Assembly: GCA_012934845.2 (NCBI GenBank)
Contig: WNNJ02000666.1
Span: 1 to 64,000, forward strand
DNA from: Pomphorhynchus laevis
Taxonomy: Eukaryota; Acanthocephala; Palaeacanthocephala; Echinorhynchida; Pomphorhynchidae
Direction of reading: 5' to 3'
Length of the DNA stretch: 64,000 nucleotides
Notes under the pieces: model-generated
What the model was told of the DNA's origin: nothing
The model's database searches: none
Seen by the model: only the letters and a program-made list of their open reading frames with translations
In this document: piece by piece, positions 1-12,900 of the stretch
How positions within the stretch are numbered: the stretch's first letter is position 1
Layout: every line of letters starts with the position of its first letter
Made by a program: the position numbers and the translations under genes

Positions 1-290
1 TTAGGGGCCGAAACCTGATAGCATAGCAGTTCCTCCTGATGACCTCTAATTCTTATTCTGATACAACGCCTGTTATTTATTAGTCAATTCATAAAAATGA
101 CGTTTATTTTAAATTTTATTTTTATTTTTTATTTTTATTTTTTAACTTGATTAAAATTATAGAAAATCTAAAAACAATTATTAATTTTATTATTTAATTA
201 TTAAATTTTGATTTAGCATTATTATGTTTTGTTTATTTTATAATTATATAACAATACGTAGACTCAGTTAGCTGATTTAATTTGTTACAA
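1..290 (+). mobile_element. Penelope-like element 3' end (window-edge fragment)
   Basis: This is almost the same sequence as 35091-35370, where it directly follows a recognisable PLE reverse transcriptase end. It begins inside the conserved GGGGCCGAAACCTGATA block and runs through the CTCCTGATGACCTCTAAT block. It ends at the GACTCAGTTAGCTGATTT tail shared by every PLE copy in the window. The 5' part lies outside the window. It is non-coding. Confidence 0.75.
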
Positions 291-369
291 AAGACGTCTT
301 TGTTACAAAAGACGTCTTTTGTTACAAAAGACGTTTTGTAACATTTCCGTCTTTTGTTACAAAAGACGA
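282..369. repeat. Short self-complementary tandem repeat (TGTTACAAAAGACGTC)
   Basis: The unit TGTTACAAAAGACGTCTT is repeated about three times. AAAGACGTCTTT is itself palindromic, so the block can fold on either strand. A related 13-bp-arm palindrome with a 6-nt loop lies at 2251-2282, again just ahead of the same downstream repeat family. Confidence 0.7.
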
Positions 370-439
370 AAACAGTACAGTTTTCACAAGTGGAAATGTG
401 TTCCTTACAAACTGTATCGTTTGTTTTTACAGAAAGGCA

Positions 440-600
440 GAAGAGGAAAATTTCAGCAGATCATTAAAGGACCGAAACACGAAAGGTAGGCGTAGGCTCA
501 CTGCTGATGAGGTCCACCTACGCTGATTGTAGTGTACAGTGCTGCATCTAGGATTAAAGAATTCACACGAGGATAATTTATGAAGCCGACCAAATGATGA
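440..600 (+). repeat. Permuted hammerhead-box repeat, copy 1
   Basis: GGACC (469-473) is followed directly by GAAAC (474-478). CTGATGA (504-510) is followed directly by GGTCC (511-515), so the two boxes are joined by a 5-bp complementary pair. GCGTAGG (490-496) is also complementary to CCTACGC (517-523), which interleaves two helices. The same block recurs at 2305-2440. More diverged relatives lie at 15.4 kb (minus) and 41.3-41.7 kb. It has no coding capacity. Confidence 0.7.
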
Positions 601-781
601 TACTCGCTCGTGTATGCAATTATTCATCCTATTTAAAACAATTGAAATAAATCACAAAATAAAGGAATAAAAGTGTATCAGAATAAAAGTGTAAATCTAA
701 TCTAATTAAAAAACTCATAAAAATGCAGGTTAGGTAAGATACTATTTTTATTTTTAAAATGAGAAAATTTATTTTATTGTA

Positions 782-1430
782 ATTTGGCCTCGCTGAAATG
801 TTGGGTCGAAGAATAGCGGATGAAACCTGATAACATAGCAGTTCCTCCTGATGGCATCTAATCTTTATTCTGATACATCGTCTTTTATTTATTAGTCAAT
901 TCATCAAAATTGGCTTTTATTTTAAATTTCAAATTTCAATTTTAATTTTTAATTTTATTGAAAATTGTGAGTTAATGAAAATACTATCAAAAGGGTAAAA
1001 ATATAGATAATATAATCTAGTATATCTACGGATACATGTATTCCTAATTTAATGATTCCCTGATGACCTTGTGGAATAAGTAACCTTTACTCCACATTCC
1101 AATACATCGCCTGTTATTTATTAGTCAATTTATAAAAATTGACTTTATTTAAAATTTCAATTTTCATTTTAGCTTAATAAAAATATAAATTATAAAAAAT
1201 CTTATATAAGATTATAAGATTATCTGATTTCTTTTAAATTTTTCTCATAGGCTGATTTCTTTTAAATTCCAATTTTAAATTTTAACTTGATATAAATTAT
1301 ATAAAATCTTATATAAAAATTATTAATTATTTATAATTATTTATTTAATTATTTTATTTTTATTTAGCATTATTTTTAATTTATACACAATATAAAATAA
1401 GAAGACTCAGTTAGCTAATCTGATTTATGA
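782..1430 (+). mobile_element. Two further PLE 3' ends in tandem
   Basis: Around 782-990 is a diverged copy of the PLE 3' region (GAAACCTGATAACATAGCAG, CCTGATG block, TTATTAGTCAATTCAT block). Around 1030-1430 is a second, poorer copy ending in the GACTCAGTTAGCTAATCTG tail. No reverse transcriptase sequence accompanies them. They look like 3' truncation products or solo terminal repeats. Confidence 0.6.
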
Positions 1431-2250
1431 GTTAAAAGGTTTTATTCCAGAAACGTTACAATATGTCGATAACCCCTGATGTCATCTCCAGGAAGTTACA
1501 AACAAAATTAACGATTTGACCTTAATGACTCCTCCTGATGATCTCTAATCCTTATACGAACATATCGTAAGCCATTTATTAATTATATAAATTATAAATT
1601 ATATAAAATCATATACCTTTCGTGTTTCGGTCCTTTAATGATCTGCTGAAATTACAATATAAAATAAGAAGACTCAGTTAGCTAATCTGATTTATGAGTT
1701 AAAAGGTTTTATCTGCTGAATTTTACAATATAAAATAAGAAGACTCAGTTAGCTAATCTGATTTATGAGTTAAAAGGTTTTATTCCAGAAACGTTACAAT
1801 ATGTCGATAACCCCTGATGTCATCTCCAGGAAGTTACAAACAAAATTAACGATTTGAACTAATGACTCCTCCTGATGATCTCTAATCCTTATACGAACAT
1901 ATCGTAAGCCATTTATTAATTATATAAATTATAAATTATATAAAATCATATACCTTTCGTGTTTCGGTCCTTTAATGATCTGCTGAAATTACAATATAAA
2001 ATAAGAAGACTCAGTTAGCTAATCTGATTTATGAGTTAAAAGGTTTTATCTGCTGAATTTTACAATATAAAATAAGAAGACTCAGTTAGCTAATCTGATT
2101 TATGAGTTAAAAGGTTTTATTCCAGAAACGTTACAATATGTCGATAACCCCTGATGTCATCTCCAGGAAGTTACAAACAAAATTAACGATTTGACCTTAA
2201 TGACTCCTCCTGATGATCTCTAATCCTTATACGAACATATCGTAAGTTTT
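1385..2250 (+). repeat. About 338-bp tandem repeat, 2.5 copies
   Basis: The marker CCAGAAACGTTACAATATG starts at 1447, 1785 and 2122, giving periods of 338 and 337 bp. Copies differ at only a few bases. Each unit contains an internal duplication of about 80 bp ending in GAGTTAAAAGGTTTTAT. It also contains a CTCCTGATGATCTCTAATCC block like the PLE 3' end, and a reversed GGACCGAAACACGAAAGG block like the repeat at 440-600. The near identity implies recent amplification. Confidence 0.8.
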
Positions 2251-2450
2251 GTTTCCGTCTTTTTGTTACAAAAGACGGAAACAGTACAGTTTGCTGTACA
2301 TATCATTAAAGGACCGAAACACGAAAGGTAGGCGTAGGCTCACTGCTGATGAGGTCCACCTACGCTGATTGTAGTGTACAGTGCTGCATCTAGGATTAAA
2401 GAATTCACACGAGGATAATTTATGAAGCCGACCAAATGATTGTTTTAAAT
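2251..2450 (+). repeat. Permuted hammerhead-box repeat, copy 2, with palindrome
   Basis: Begins with a palindrome of 13-bp arms (2251-2263 and 2270-2282, loop TGTTAC). It then repeats the block seen at 440-600 almost exactly: GGACC 2311-2315, GAAAC 2316-2320, CTGATGA 2346-2352, GGTCC 2353-2357. It ends at the same GAAGCCGACCAAATGAT sequence as copy 1. Confidence 0.7.
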
Positions 2451-2869
2451 GCTATTTTTATTTTATCCATACACGGGAATCCTAGATAATCAAATCAGTT
2501 TTGAGGTGTCTTCGTTTGTTACTATTTATCACATTTTCTCTTAACGTGTTGAAACCTTGGTGGTTAACAAATTACAAACATGCTGAGATAATTTGAAACT
2601 AACCATGTCTATATTCGTGATCAGTAGCACTTTAATCAAATATTCTGTATTTTGATAATTGAAACCTTAAAGTGATGTTTTTAATTTTTGTTTTTAATTT
2701 TATATTGTGTATGTACACCGAAAGAAAAAGGAAACAATTTTTCATGAGATATTTTAGTTAAGAAATTTTATTATTTAAATGTTCTGCCCGTGTTGCACAC
2801 CAACAGGAAAGGCATATTCTGTCTATAAATTTCATTTTATTCTAAAAAATACTCAGAGTAATAACAACA
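2451..2869. other. AT-rich stretch, nothing recognised
   Basis: No open frame of note and no repeat that I could match elsewhere in the window. Confidence 0.5.
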
Positions 2870-4257
2870 AATTTTAATAATTATTTTGGGACATCAAAAT
2901 AGAACAAATGAAATATCACACTATTTCAGTATTAATGCTATTTAAGGATTTTTAAAATCGACGAACATATATTTTCAAAATATAAATACTTACGATTTTC
3001 ATACGCTTTATACAAATCTAGATTTAGCAGATTTTAATAAACTTTGAAAAATTAATTTATCTTTTATTCGGAAAAAGATATACATATGTTATAGTAACTA
3101 TAACGCATATCTAACCGAAAAATTAAACCATCAAGTAAATATAAATATATTGATGAATATAAATATATAAATATACATATACAAATATAAATATATAGAT
3201 GAATTAATAATATCTTAAATATCTTGAAAAATTGGATAAAATTGAATTAATAGAATCCTTGAATATTTTGGTAAATCAAAATTATTTAAAGGTAGGGACA
3301 TCTATATTTAGACAAATAAAAGGTGTTCCAATGGGTGGTAATAGTAGCCCGATTATAGCTGACTCATTTTTAAGCTTTGAGTATATGAATTTGTTCATAA
3401 CTGTTTAAAAATAAATCTAAATTATATAAAAATATGAAATATGTTTGAAAAATACATCAATATGTTTCGATATATTGATGATATATGCGTGCGACACACT
3501 AATAATTTTTATTTAATAAGCGAACACGTTTATCCAAGTAGCCTCATTATTAACAAAACCAATTTGATGATAAAGAAGATATATTGATGATAAAAAAGAT
3601 ATCTAGATATCTAAAAAACCAATATTGATGATAAAGAAGATATCTAGATATATATCTAGATACATATCTAGATATATATCTAGATATGAATATTAAATTA
3701 ACATTAACTAAAACTACTATTAATTTATATCGTAAAGATGACATATATAAATCTAAATTATATAAATATATAACATATATGTTATATTTCGATATATTGA
3801 TGATATATGGTTATATAACTCTAATAATTTTTGTTCAATTAGTGAACAAATGTATCCAGAAAGCCTTATTCTTAACAAAACCAATATTAATGATAAAGAA
3901 GGTATATATCTAGACATGAACATTAAATTAACATCAGTTAAAACTACTTTTAATTTATATTGTAAAGATGACATATTTAAATTTACAAGAAACATATTTT
4001 TGCATGATCATTCATGCATACCATATAATATAAAATATAATACATTAAATAATGAAATTTTAAGAATTGTAACAATATGTAATGATATTGGCTTTCTTAA
4101 AAATCATTTAAATAATTTAATAGATACATATTTTAAACTAGGTTACTATAAAAATAACATCGAGCAGAAAATAGTAAAATATATGAATCAACACAATAAT
4201 ATTAAAAATAAATTTAAAATCATTAGCGGAACCTTTTTATGGATGGCTAATAAATAA
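2870..4257 (+). mobile_element. Penelope-like element copy A (reverse transcriptase part)
   Basis: A broken copy with several breaks. From 3250 it encodes the RT core. The block around [14 protein letters not shown] is followed by a YIDDI-type catalytic motif, then the conserved [15 protein letters not shown] and [14 protein letters not shown] segments. It ends at the native stop near 4257. The order (MGxNxxPxxADLF, YIDD, YLDMxIKL, a final KFxGxxH-like region) is that of PLE reverse transcriptases. The middle has been enlarged by internal tandem duplication (about 3460-3960). The last 250 bp match the copies ending at 24055 and 34997 at roughly 95 percent by eye, so the family was active fairly recently. 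Confidence 0.75.
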
Positions 4258-4600
4258 TATACTTTGTATTAGATTAAGTATATTCTATATACTTAATCTA
4301 TATATTTTTTGTTAAATATATTTCAATAAAATTTCTTCTTTTCATAAGAAGAAATAAGTAATTAACATTAATTTACCCCGCTGCTATGTTTGGTTTATGA
4401 ATAGTGCACCAAACTTGATATCATAACATGTTAGAGGCTCTCCATATTTAAAAAATGAAATTAGGTCTCCAATGACCTAATTGTAATACAAAGTAAAAAA
4501 TACAAAGTAATAATTAATACTAATTATCAATTAGTTGGTTCATAAATATTCATTGTTTTAAAAAACTTAAATTGTAAAAATTATTATGTAAATAATAATT
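4258..4600 (+). mobile_element. PLE copy A 3' untranslated region
   Basis: Contains a diverged form of the conserved 3' motif (CCCCGCTGCTATGTTTGG, then ACCAAACTTGATATCATAACATG). It follows the RT stop by about 120 bp, the same spacing as in the 34-35 kb copy. Confidence 0.55.
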
Positions 4601-4606
4601 TATGTA

Positions 4607-4654
4607 AATTTGCAGTCAAACAAATTAAATTTTTAATTTGTTTGACTGCAAATT
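4607..4654. repeat. Perfect 23-bp inverted repeat
   Basis: Arms 4607-4629 and 4632-4654 are exact reverse complements around a 2-nt loop. This would extrude or transcribe as a tight hairpin. No neighbouring gene explains it. Confidence 0.8.
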
Positions 4655-4884
4655 AAAATTTTTTAATTTGTTTAATTCTCAGTATAGAGTTTTACCGATA
4701 TCTAATACGAATAACGTTGGCAAGAACATATAACTATTATATGTTATATCATATAATATTGAATGTTATAATCCAAAAATGTTTAAATCTTATCTTTTTT
4801 CCTTATGATTCCGTCGATAAAAGTATTCGTTATTGTATAAACAATAAAATGCATATTTACAAATATTATTTTGTATGTAGAGGA

Positions 4885-5157
4885 TTTCCCAATTGTAATA
4901 AAAGATTTAAAGCTGCGTTCCCGTCATTCCCTCTTACTTCACATTCCTAATTACTCTCTACAGGTCTCTAATCCTTCCTCATCGTCGCTTCACTCGCCTG
5001 AAATCAGCTCCCTCTCGACGTCTGCATCGCTCCCTCCTTTATCACAATCAAATACATCATCCGTTCCCACCTAGACAAATAATTTAGACTTTTGTTTGTT
5101 TTTCTTCGTGGTCGTGTTTCGTGCTCCGACACGCATTTGCCATGTAAAAATAAATCC
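4885..5157 (+). mobile_element. LINE-A 3'-terminal fragment
   Basis: Matches the 3' end of the long LINE at 45650-49330 and the copy at 42049-42660. It shows the C-terminal NYS and FRSF-like segments, then the CACGCATTTGCCA block followed by AAATAAAT. Truncated at its 5' end and out of frame in places, so a dead 3' fragment. Confidence 0.7.
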
Positions 5158-5334
5158 TTTTTAAGGAGTGGGATTCGATTTATATATAAAATATGCGACT
5201 TATATATAATAACGTTGTTCATATATATATTGTATTGATTTTTTACATTTATTTATAGTATCAAATACGTAAGTTAGTTGGTTGATCTGATTTATCATAT
5301 TTTAATTTGTACATAACTAAACCATCGATAATCA

Positions 5335-5620
5335 AATTCCATCAGAGGAAATATATCATTTATGTGTATTTGGCTCTACTTCTATGTTGGGTTGAGGAAT
5401 AAGAGCAGAAACCTGTTACAATCGCAGTTCATCCTGATGATATTTAATCTTTTATCTAATACTAAATACAAAGTAATATGGTCTGTATTTTCAAAATTTA
5501 TTCTATAGGCTGGGTATATTATCTAGCAACCGGGTCATAAATATTCATTTCGAGATTTATAAAGATTTAGATATTTCTATTTTAAATTTATGTAGATTCG
5601 GTTAAAGAATTCCTTTATGT
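5335..5620 (+). mobile_element. Diverged PLE 3' end
   Basis: ATCAGAGGAAATATATCAT, then TATGTTGGGTTGAGGAATAAG, CAGAAACCTG and TCATCCTGATGA follow in the order seen in the PLE copy at 35.03-35.37 kb. No coding part remains. Confidence 0.55.
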
Positions 5621-5989
5621 TATATAAATACCGTAATTAACTATAGGTAATTAATTATTATTAATGGATACAACAAAGATTTTAAAGAATATTTTATAAT
5701 TTAACTCGTCTCTCCATTGTTGCACTCTGACCGAATATACACTAACTACCTTAGTTACTTTATTTGCCTCGATACTACAATTATTTCGTCTACTATTAAT
5801 AAATTGCCAATCAATTTATCCACTTAACAGGATGTTTGCTCATAGAGGTAGCTTGCCTCTATGAGTTACGATCTTCAGTGTCAAGCTAAAACTTACTTTT
5901 GAATAGCCCGATGTTTTCCGCAACATATTTTGAGGTTTTGCTCTCTCAGCCTTCACCGAGATCGATGACAAGATCTCTTTCCAGAGAAT

Positions 5990-6207
5990 TCAGGCTGAAA
6001 CTTTAAAAAGGTGGCGTATAGGCATTCCCAGACGTTTTCTAGCCACATCAACTGACATATTAATATGAAGAAGCAAACGTTTGATCCCTAGATTATCATG
6101 AATAATCGATCTACTACCATTACCTATTTGGTTTATACCGGCAAGATCACAAAGAAACCTGTATTCGGTGTTCTGTATCCTGGATTTTCTTTTAGATATT
6201 ACTCCTA
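5990..6207 (-). CDS. Unassigned coding-like open frame (possible exon)
   Basis: On the minus strand about 72 codons stay open and end with TGA at 5990-5992. The predicted peptide contains YRFLCDLAGINQIGNG and the basic stretch VARKRLGMPIRHLFK. Base composition is less AT-rich than the flanks, which favours former coding. There is no start codon at the upstream end, so it would be an internal or terminal exon, or a transposon remnant. I do not recognise the family. Confidence 0.25.
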
Positions 6208-7821
6208 TTCATGAACACAGGTGAATACATAATCGAAAATTGAATTGTAAATCGAAAGCTTTACATTAAGGTTTTAGTTTCACTGAAACGTTAAATGACA
6301 GTCATTTGCTTGTACATTTTATTAACATTTTATTTTCAAATAAAATCAATTTTATTTTCAGATATATACAATCAAATATATAAAATTAAAAAATGCAATC
6401 AATTTTATTTCTATTTTATTTATTTTATTTGCTACATTAAATAATTAGTTTAAATAGAGTTGATTATAAGACAAAATTATCATTAAGGAACTCTTTTATA
6501 TTTGCATCATAACAAATATTAAAGACGTTCATAAAGCTTACTACATCGAAGTTTATTTTATTTGCTGATACTCAAGTATTTTTAAAATAGATTGAAGTAA
6601 AAAATAGGTTATTTTACTGTAAAATTTATAATAGAACGTTTTACTTGTCTTTTTAAATGCTTACACTTTTAAAACATTTCCATATGCAAACGTTTTAAAT
6701 CATAAAGTCCTCTTAGCATGTTGCTTTAGTCATATTGATCGGGTATTTATAAACAATTTGTTGAAGCCTTATATGCTTTTTCTAACTTTATGTAGTTATT
6801 TTTTTAACTTTTGATTGTTCAATTGGTTTACTTTTCGCAAGATCACTGCATATAAGTTCACACGCTGCTGTAATGTAGATGTTGGCATTTGTAGATGTTT
6901 CCATGTATGCGTTCTATTTTTACATTTGATGTAGATTTTACACAATTTTTGATCACTTAAATAAGCGTGAATTTAGAAATTTGCAAATAATAGAAGTTAA
7001 ACCCATGTAAATTGTGTGTTTATAACAATAAGTTTTAACCTGCTGATTTATTCACGATTTACAATCATTTTACTAGTTTGTTTTCGGCTAGTCTATCACT
7101 TATATAAGGTATTTTCGCTTTGAATATGTCATTATTCATGTTTTTTTAGATAGATGAAACTATGTTGTCTATAAAATGTAATGCAATACCTTGAAATTTA
7201 AAATGTAATGCAATCTAACAGTTTACTCTTTATATAAAGCATTTCCGCTTTAAAGTTTCATTAATCATATGTTATTTACTCTGTTAATAGCATTCGTGTT
7301 GATGTGTCGCGGCTGAACGCCCTTTATATGGCGGATTTACCCAATGCATGCATAACAATTTCAGAAATGTTTTCCTCGTGATATTCAACTTACTTTTAAG
7401 AAGTTCAATCAATTTAAAAGTTCAACCCACTTTTAAATTTCTTCGGATCAAATTTACAGATAAAATTAGACCAATTTTGTCCGCTAGCACGAGTTAATGT
7501 ACTAAAAGGTTAGCTGCGGTTGTAACTATGATTGTCTATATTATTCTACTATGGTTGTCTCTGTTACAATAATATCATCCAAATATGATTTGATTTGTAA
7601 CGAATATATATATAAGTTATCTAACATAGTTATATTCTTAACTTATTTTTCACAATAGCTGAATAATTATAGTGTATTAGGAAAACCAAAAAGCATTCGC
7701 ACGAAGGAAAGTGATTTATGTTAGGATTGAATATAAATTTATCGTTAGAAATATATTCATCCTGATCTGTATTTTAAATATAATCAGAAACAATCAAGTA
7801 TAATTGAAGTCTAAAAATTGT

Positions 7822-7905
7822 TATATTTCGCTAGTAACTACTAGCATCTTTAAAATATGATAATAGTTAGCATCTAGTAGTTACTATCAAAACATCATAT
7901 TTTTT
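7822..7905 (-). repeat. Dispersed hairpin repeat (GATGCTAGTAGTTACTAGCGAAAT)
   Basis: On the minus strand an AAAGATGCTAG arm, a short loop and CTAGCGAAAT occur in order. The right half (about 7862-7895) is a partial inverted copy. Related copies lie at 54874-54953, 55191-55225 and 62720-62748. Confidence 0.55.
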
Positions 7906-9942
7906 GACTTCAATTATATTTGATTTTTCCTGAATATTTTAAAAGTTTATCCTCTTCAATTGGAAATTGTAATAAGCATTAGTCAAATGGCTAAATAAAC
8001 GTGATTTTTCTAATTTTCTCAACCTACTTTCAACAACTTTCAATACAGGAAATGTTTCTCGCATGCTAATTCGATTTCGAAAATTAATTCTTTTCTAAGT
8101 GTGGCATTTGTTATACATTAATTCCGATCAATTAGATTTATGGTCATAACATTTGAATAAAACATTTAACTTACTATTTTTTGTAAATAAATTTTAATTG
8201 TTAAATTTAAAAATTTAACAATTAAATTAATGGGAAAAAATTTAAAATTAAAATTTAAAATTTTAATTAGTGGGATTGGTGGGAAACTTATTGACTTTAT
8301 AATTTTTGCTAATCAGTAACTTTTAACATGGAAAGAATTTCGTACATTTAAAAACTCACGATATCAGCATAATTATATTATCAGCAAAGTTTGATAAATT
8401 ATATATCTCAAGCTTATTTGTCTTTTAAATATAAGTACAATTTCACTGTACAACGTAATGTATCGCTTCAACATTTAAATTTTTAAAATCGGGATCGTTG
8501 TGAAAAATATTGACTTTTATAACGCTTGCTTAACCATAAAATAAAAATAAAAAACAAATTAAAATATTTTTTAATTATTAATTAAATTTATAATTAAATA
8601 AATATTTATTTATTATTTATTTATTAATTACACAATTTTCACATACACTATTTTATTTGCCCATTATTTTATTTTTACATATCCATTGTAAATAATTTTA
8701 TTTAAATATCGTATTGCGAAAAGTTGACAGGATCTATTAAAATTTTATTTTATATGTAAATTATTATTTACATAATAATTTAATATTTATTAAATTATTT
8801 TATTTTATATTACATGTAAATTCTGTATTAAATTATCTTATATATTACATTATTTATGATACAATTATACATTATATATTATATATTATCTTATATATTA
8901 TAAGATATCTTATATCTTATATATTATCTTATACATTATATATGCAAATTATGTAAAATTGTAAATTCTATTAAAATTCTATTTTATTATAAGCGTAGGA
9001 ATTAAATTTTTATTTTTCCTTTTAAATTTTTTATTTTATTCTATAAAATAAATTTTTATTCTGATAAATGTAAAAAATAATTTATTCGTTATATTGTAAC
9101 AGAAAATTATTTGCTAAAGTTTCATTTTTTAGATTTCTAGTTTTATTATAAATAATTTTTTAACTATTTTTCTGATTTTTTAAGCTTTTTACCTCCTTAT
9201 TGTTTATGTTAACATTTCTTTTAAAATTTTATGCTTATCTATGAACATTTTAACATTTTAGTTTTTATTTGAATTTTAAAGTTTTATAAATGTTTTAAAT
9301 AAGATATAAGATATATATAATATCTTTGATATAAAATATATAAAATATATATCTTTATATAAGATATAATGATTATAATTGATCAACATAACCTAATCTT
9401 TACTGTCAATAAAATCTTTTATCTGGTGATATTTGGTGAATAATTATTTATAAATACTTTATATATATTTTTTATATAATTATTGTTCAAGTAGGGGAAT
9501 TTTTTAAATTCCCTTACTTAAACGACTAGTTATTTAATTTTATATAAAACGTACATAGATTTATTTCTAATCTTTTTAATGAAAACATAAATTGCTCTTA
9601 TCGTTGAATTCTTTAATAAATTATATTTATTTAATATCAAATATTATTATATTTTTGTTTATAATTATAATTTAAGCTTATCTTCGCGATATTTATAATA
9701 AATTGCTTCAACTAATATCTTGATAATCAATATGATGCCAGCTTGATATCATATCAACACAAGAATCTACGTTTGTAAATTATATTATTGATGTGTTATG
9801 CATCACTAATACACATCAGTAATACATTTCTTATCTACATATATTCTATCTGCCGGCATAATTATAAAAACTCAAATTTACACGATTTTTTTTATAAAAT
9901 AACAGATTAGTTTTTACTTATTTTAACTTGACAGTGCAACAT

Positions 9943-12900
9943 ATGTTTAGATTTATGAAATCCATTTTAGTAACATTTCTATTACTAGCGCAAGTACACT
10001 CTCAAGGAAACCGTCATTTAGCTAATGACGCGAAAACCTTCAGTTACATAATATCAAGTACAAATAATTCACCAAGCGGATCGAATGCAACCAATGAATC
10101 GTTAGAAACACCATTCCAGAAAGCATTCATCGCTGGACTTGCGGTTTTGTTAGCCATTGGGTTATTCACCTTAGGATGTAAGCTTGACATGTACATGCTT
10201 CTTGACAGACTGAAGCGTCCTGTAAATGTTCTAATTGGTATGATCTGTCAATTTGTGATAATGCCCTGCATTGCCAGTGCCATAATCATGATAGCGAAAT
10301 TCGATTGGATATCAGCCTTCGGTTTGTTTACGTGTGCAATATCACCAGGAGGTGGAGCGAGCAACATATACACTGATATGTTTAACGGTGATATCGATCT
10401 TAGCGTTGTTATGACGTTCTTAAGTAGCGTAGCATCATTTGGTACCGTACCGTTATGGCTATTGTTCATGCAGAAAGTATTGCTACCGGAGGAGCTTAAC
10501 CGTGAAACGGACAGCATCATTAAGTTAAAAGTACCGTACGGAAAAATCGCATCATCGTTATTTATGCTCGTAATTACATCTGTTCTTGGCCTGCTTGTCC
10601 GACACTTTTTCCCTGATATAGCAAAGAAAATTTCAAAGATAATTCGCTATATCGCCATTATTTTTCTATTCTACGTTATCGTCATTGGCACCGTTGCTTA
10701 CTACACTATCTTCACAGATCTGGACTGGAAGCTAGTCTTAAGTAGCATGATGCTACCTTGGATAGGATATTTAATAGGTGCTATCGCTAGTATAATCACA
10801 AAACGATCAAAGCTGGAAAATATCGCAATTACCTTGGAAACAGGTAATTGTCTATTCTTTTTATATTTCATCTTTAATCATTGGCATTTTTACTTTAAGA
10901 TTTTTTGAACTAATTATAAATAAAATACATGAAACAATATAATTTTATATATTTAATTATCTTATCAATTAGATCGCTGAATATAAAAAATATACCTTTG
11001 CAAAATTTAGATAATATATTTTTTAATGGATAATATAACAGATTTAGAATAATAAAGTGTGTTTCTTACCAACTATATACTTATTAATTATGTTTGTAAA
11101 TATTACTGTCATGGTGGCTTCTGACAGCCAATAAGAGCTAAGACAGTTGCTCTTGTTTGTAAATTAATAATTAAGATATTTTCATTCATTCATAATATCA
11201 TATAATATACAAAAGGATATAATAAACATCGTCATTTACCCCCACTTAACCCTAGTGTTGATGTAATTACTTGAAAAACTATTGTATCCGTATGGCAAAC
11301 AATGCCTAGAAAAACTGTTAAAACAACTTTAAGAGATCCTGTCTGGATAATTCCTTTAATAAGATTAATTCAAGTACAGAAAGATAAGGCCTTTAGGAAA
11401 ATGGAATTATCAAAGTATAAGCTTTTGTCAAGTAAGTTATATGTAAAAAATCAAAGCTGCAAAGGAAGAATTCCTTAAACGAAAGATGGGTACAGGGGTG
11501 TCAAATAAATTTTGGAAAGGTATTGCCATCTATTGCTACGAAAGCCTAAGGCTTCTTAACTCGCATCATTAGATAAAACCTCTCTGTTTCACGAATTGAA
11601 TAATATTAACCAATTCATATGCTCTATCGGACAAATCCATATGACCATTAATGACAACAGATATAATTTAGATAAGGGTTCACTTTGTTTAGACGATTGT
11701 AGGGTTAGTGAATTGGAAGTTCTGAAGAATCTTACTAATTTATCGAAGGCAAAAGCTGCATACCTGGTCCGCCAAACTGGATTCTAATTGAAATAGCCGA
11801 TATAATTGCCGCACCATTAGCCGCTGAATCCCCTCAAATATTCTATCATGAGCATGATCCAAGTCTCATAAAATGTTCAGATGTTATGTTAGTACCTAAA
11901 GATAATAAACCAGTATCTAGCTCTAGCTTTAGACCCATTTTCCTTATTCCTGCTTTTGCTAAGCTGCTTGAACAAGCATTTTTACGTCGTGTTAGAACTA
12001 CTCTGTCTAGTTGTATAAGTAATGAACAATGTGCTTACAGAGCAAATACTTGCTGCACTGACACCCTTGTGACCATTTATTAATATGTGTTAAACGGATT
12101 AAACTCTAGACATTTTTCGATTGTATATAGGCAGATCTATCTAAAGCTTTCGCTTAAGTCAATCATTCCAGATTATTATAAACACTAATATTGCAAAATG
12201 GCGATTGCGTTTTGTCTACGAGTACCTTAGGAACCGGTTTAATCGCATAAAACATTTTAAATGATCCTCAGATTTGTGTAGATTGAACGCCAGTGTTCAT
12301 CAAGGAAGAATCATCTCGCCATTTTTGTAAATGACTTTGCAGTCACCAAGGTTAACTCAAAATGCTGCAAATACACAGAAAACATTTTCGTCTTGAATGT
12401 TAATATCAAAATGTTAATATGTTGTGTTATACCCAAATTCTAAAATTACATTTGTAATTTTTAAAAAAATTACAAATGTCATAATTGTCATAATTGTCGT
12501 GAAAATATGATTAAGATGATATAACAATTCAGATCGTTTTGATAAAATACTAACATTTATATAAAAATATTACATTATTTAATAAATGTTATTTATAAAT
12601 ATTGCATTATATAAAAATATTACATTATTTAATAAATGTTATTTATAAATATTGCATTATATAATAATTATCTTTGCATTATTTAATCTTAAACTATTAT
12701 ATTACTTAAGTATCTAATGAATCATCTCTCTGTCCCGCTAAAAGAGCAAGAGCGTTGATTCTCGATATTGATGTACAAATCGAATATGACACATAGCATG
12801 TCCGTGTGCTATGCTGATTTTACTGTGTTGATGTATCTTATCGCTTTGGTCTTTGATATAAATTTATATTTTTAATTATTTATATTTTTATCGTTAATTT

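Larger units (their letters stand above)
5640..9900. other. Intergenic AT-rich region upstream of the SLC10 gene
   Basis: Mostly simple AT-rich sequence without open frames. It holds a less AT-rich island at 5690-6230 (listed separately), a 10-bp-arm hairpin at about 5832-5857, and two similar segments near 7095-7140 and 7225-7265. A hammerhead-like hairpin repeat lies at 7822-7905. No promoter element could be fixed. Confidence 0.5.

Noticed and set aside
427-627. Minus-strand frame of 66 codons
   Set aside because: Falls wholly in a structured non-coding repeat that recurs at 2.3 kb, with no coding signature.
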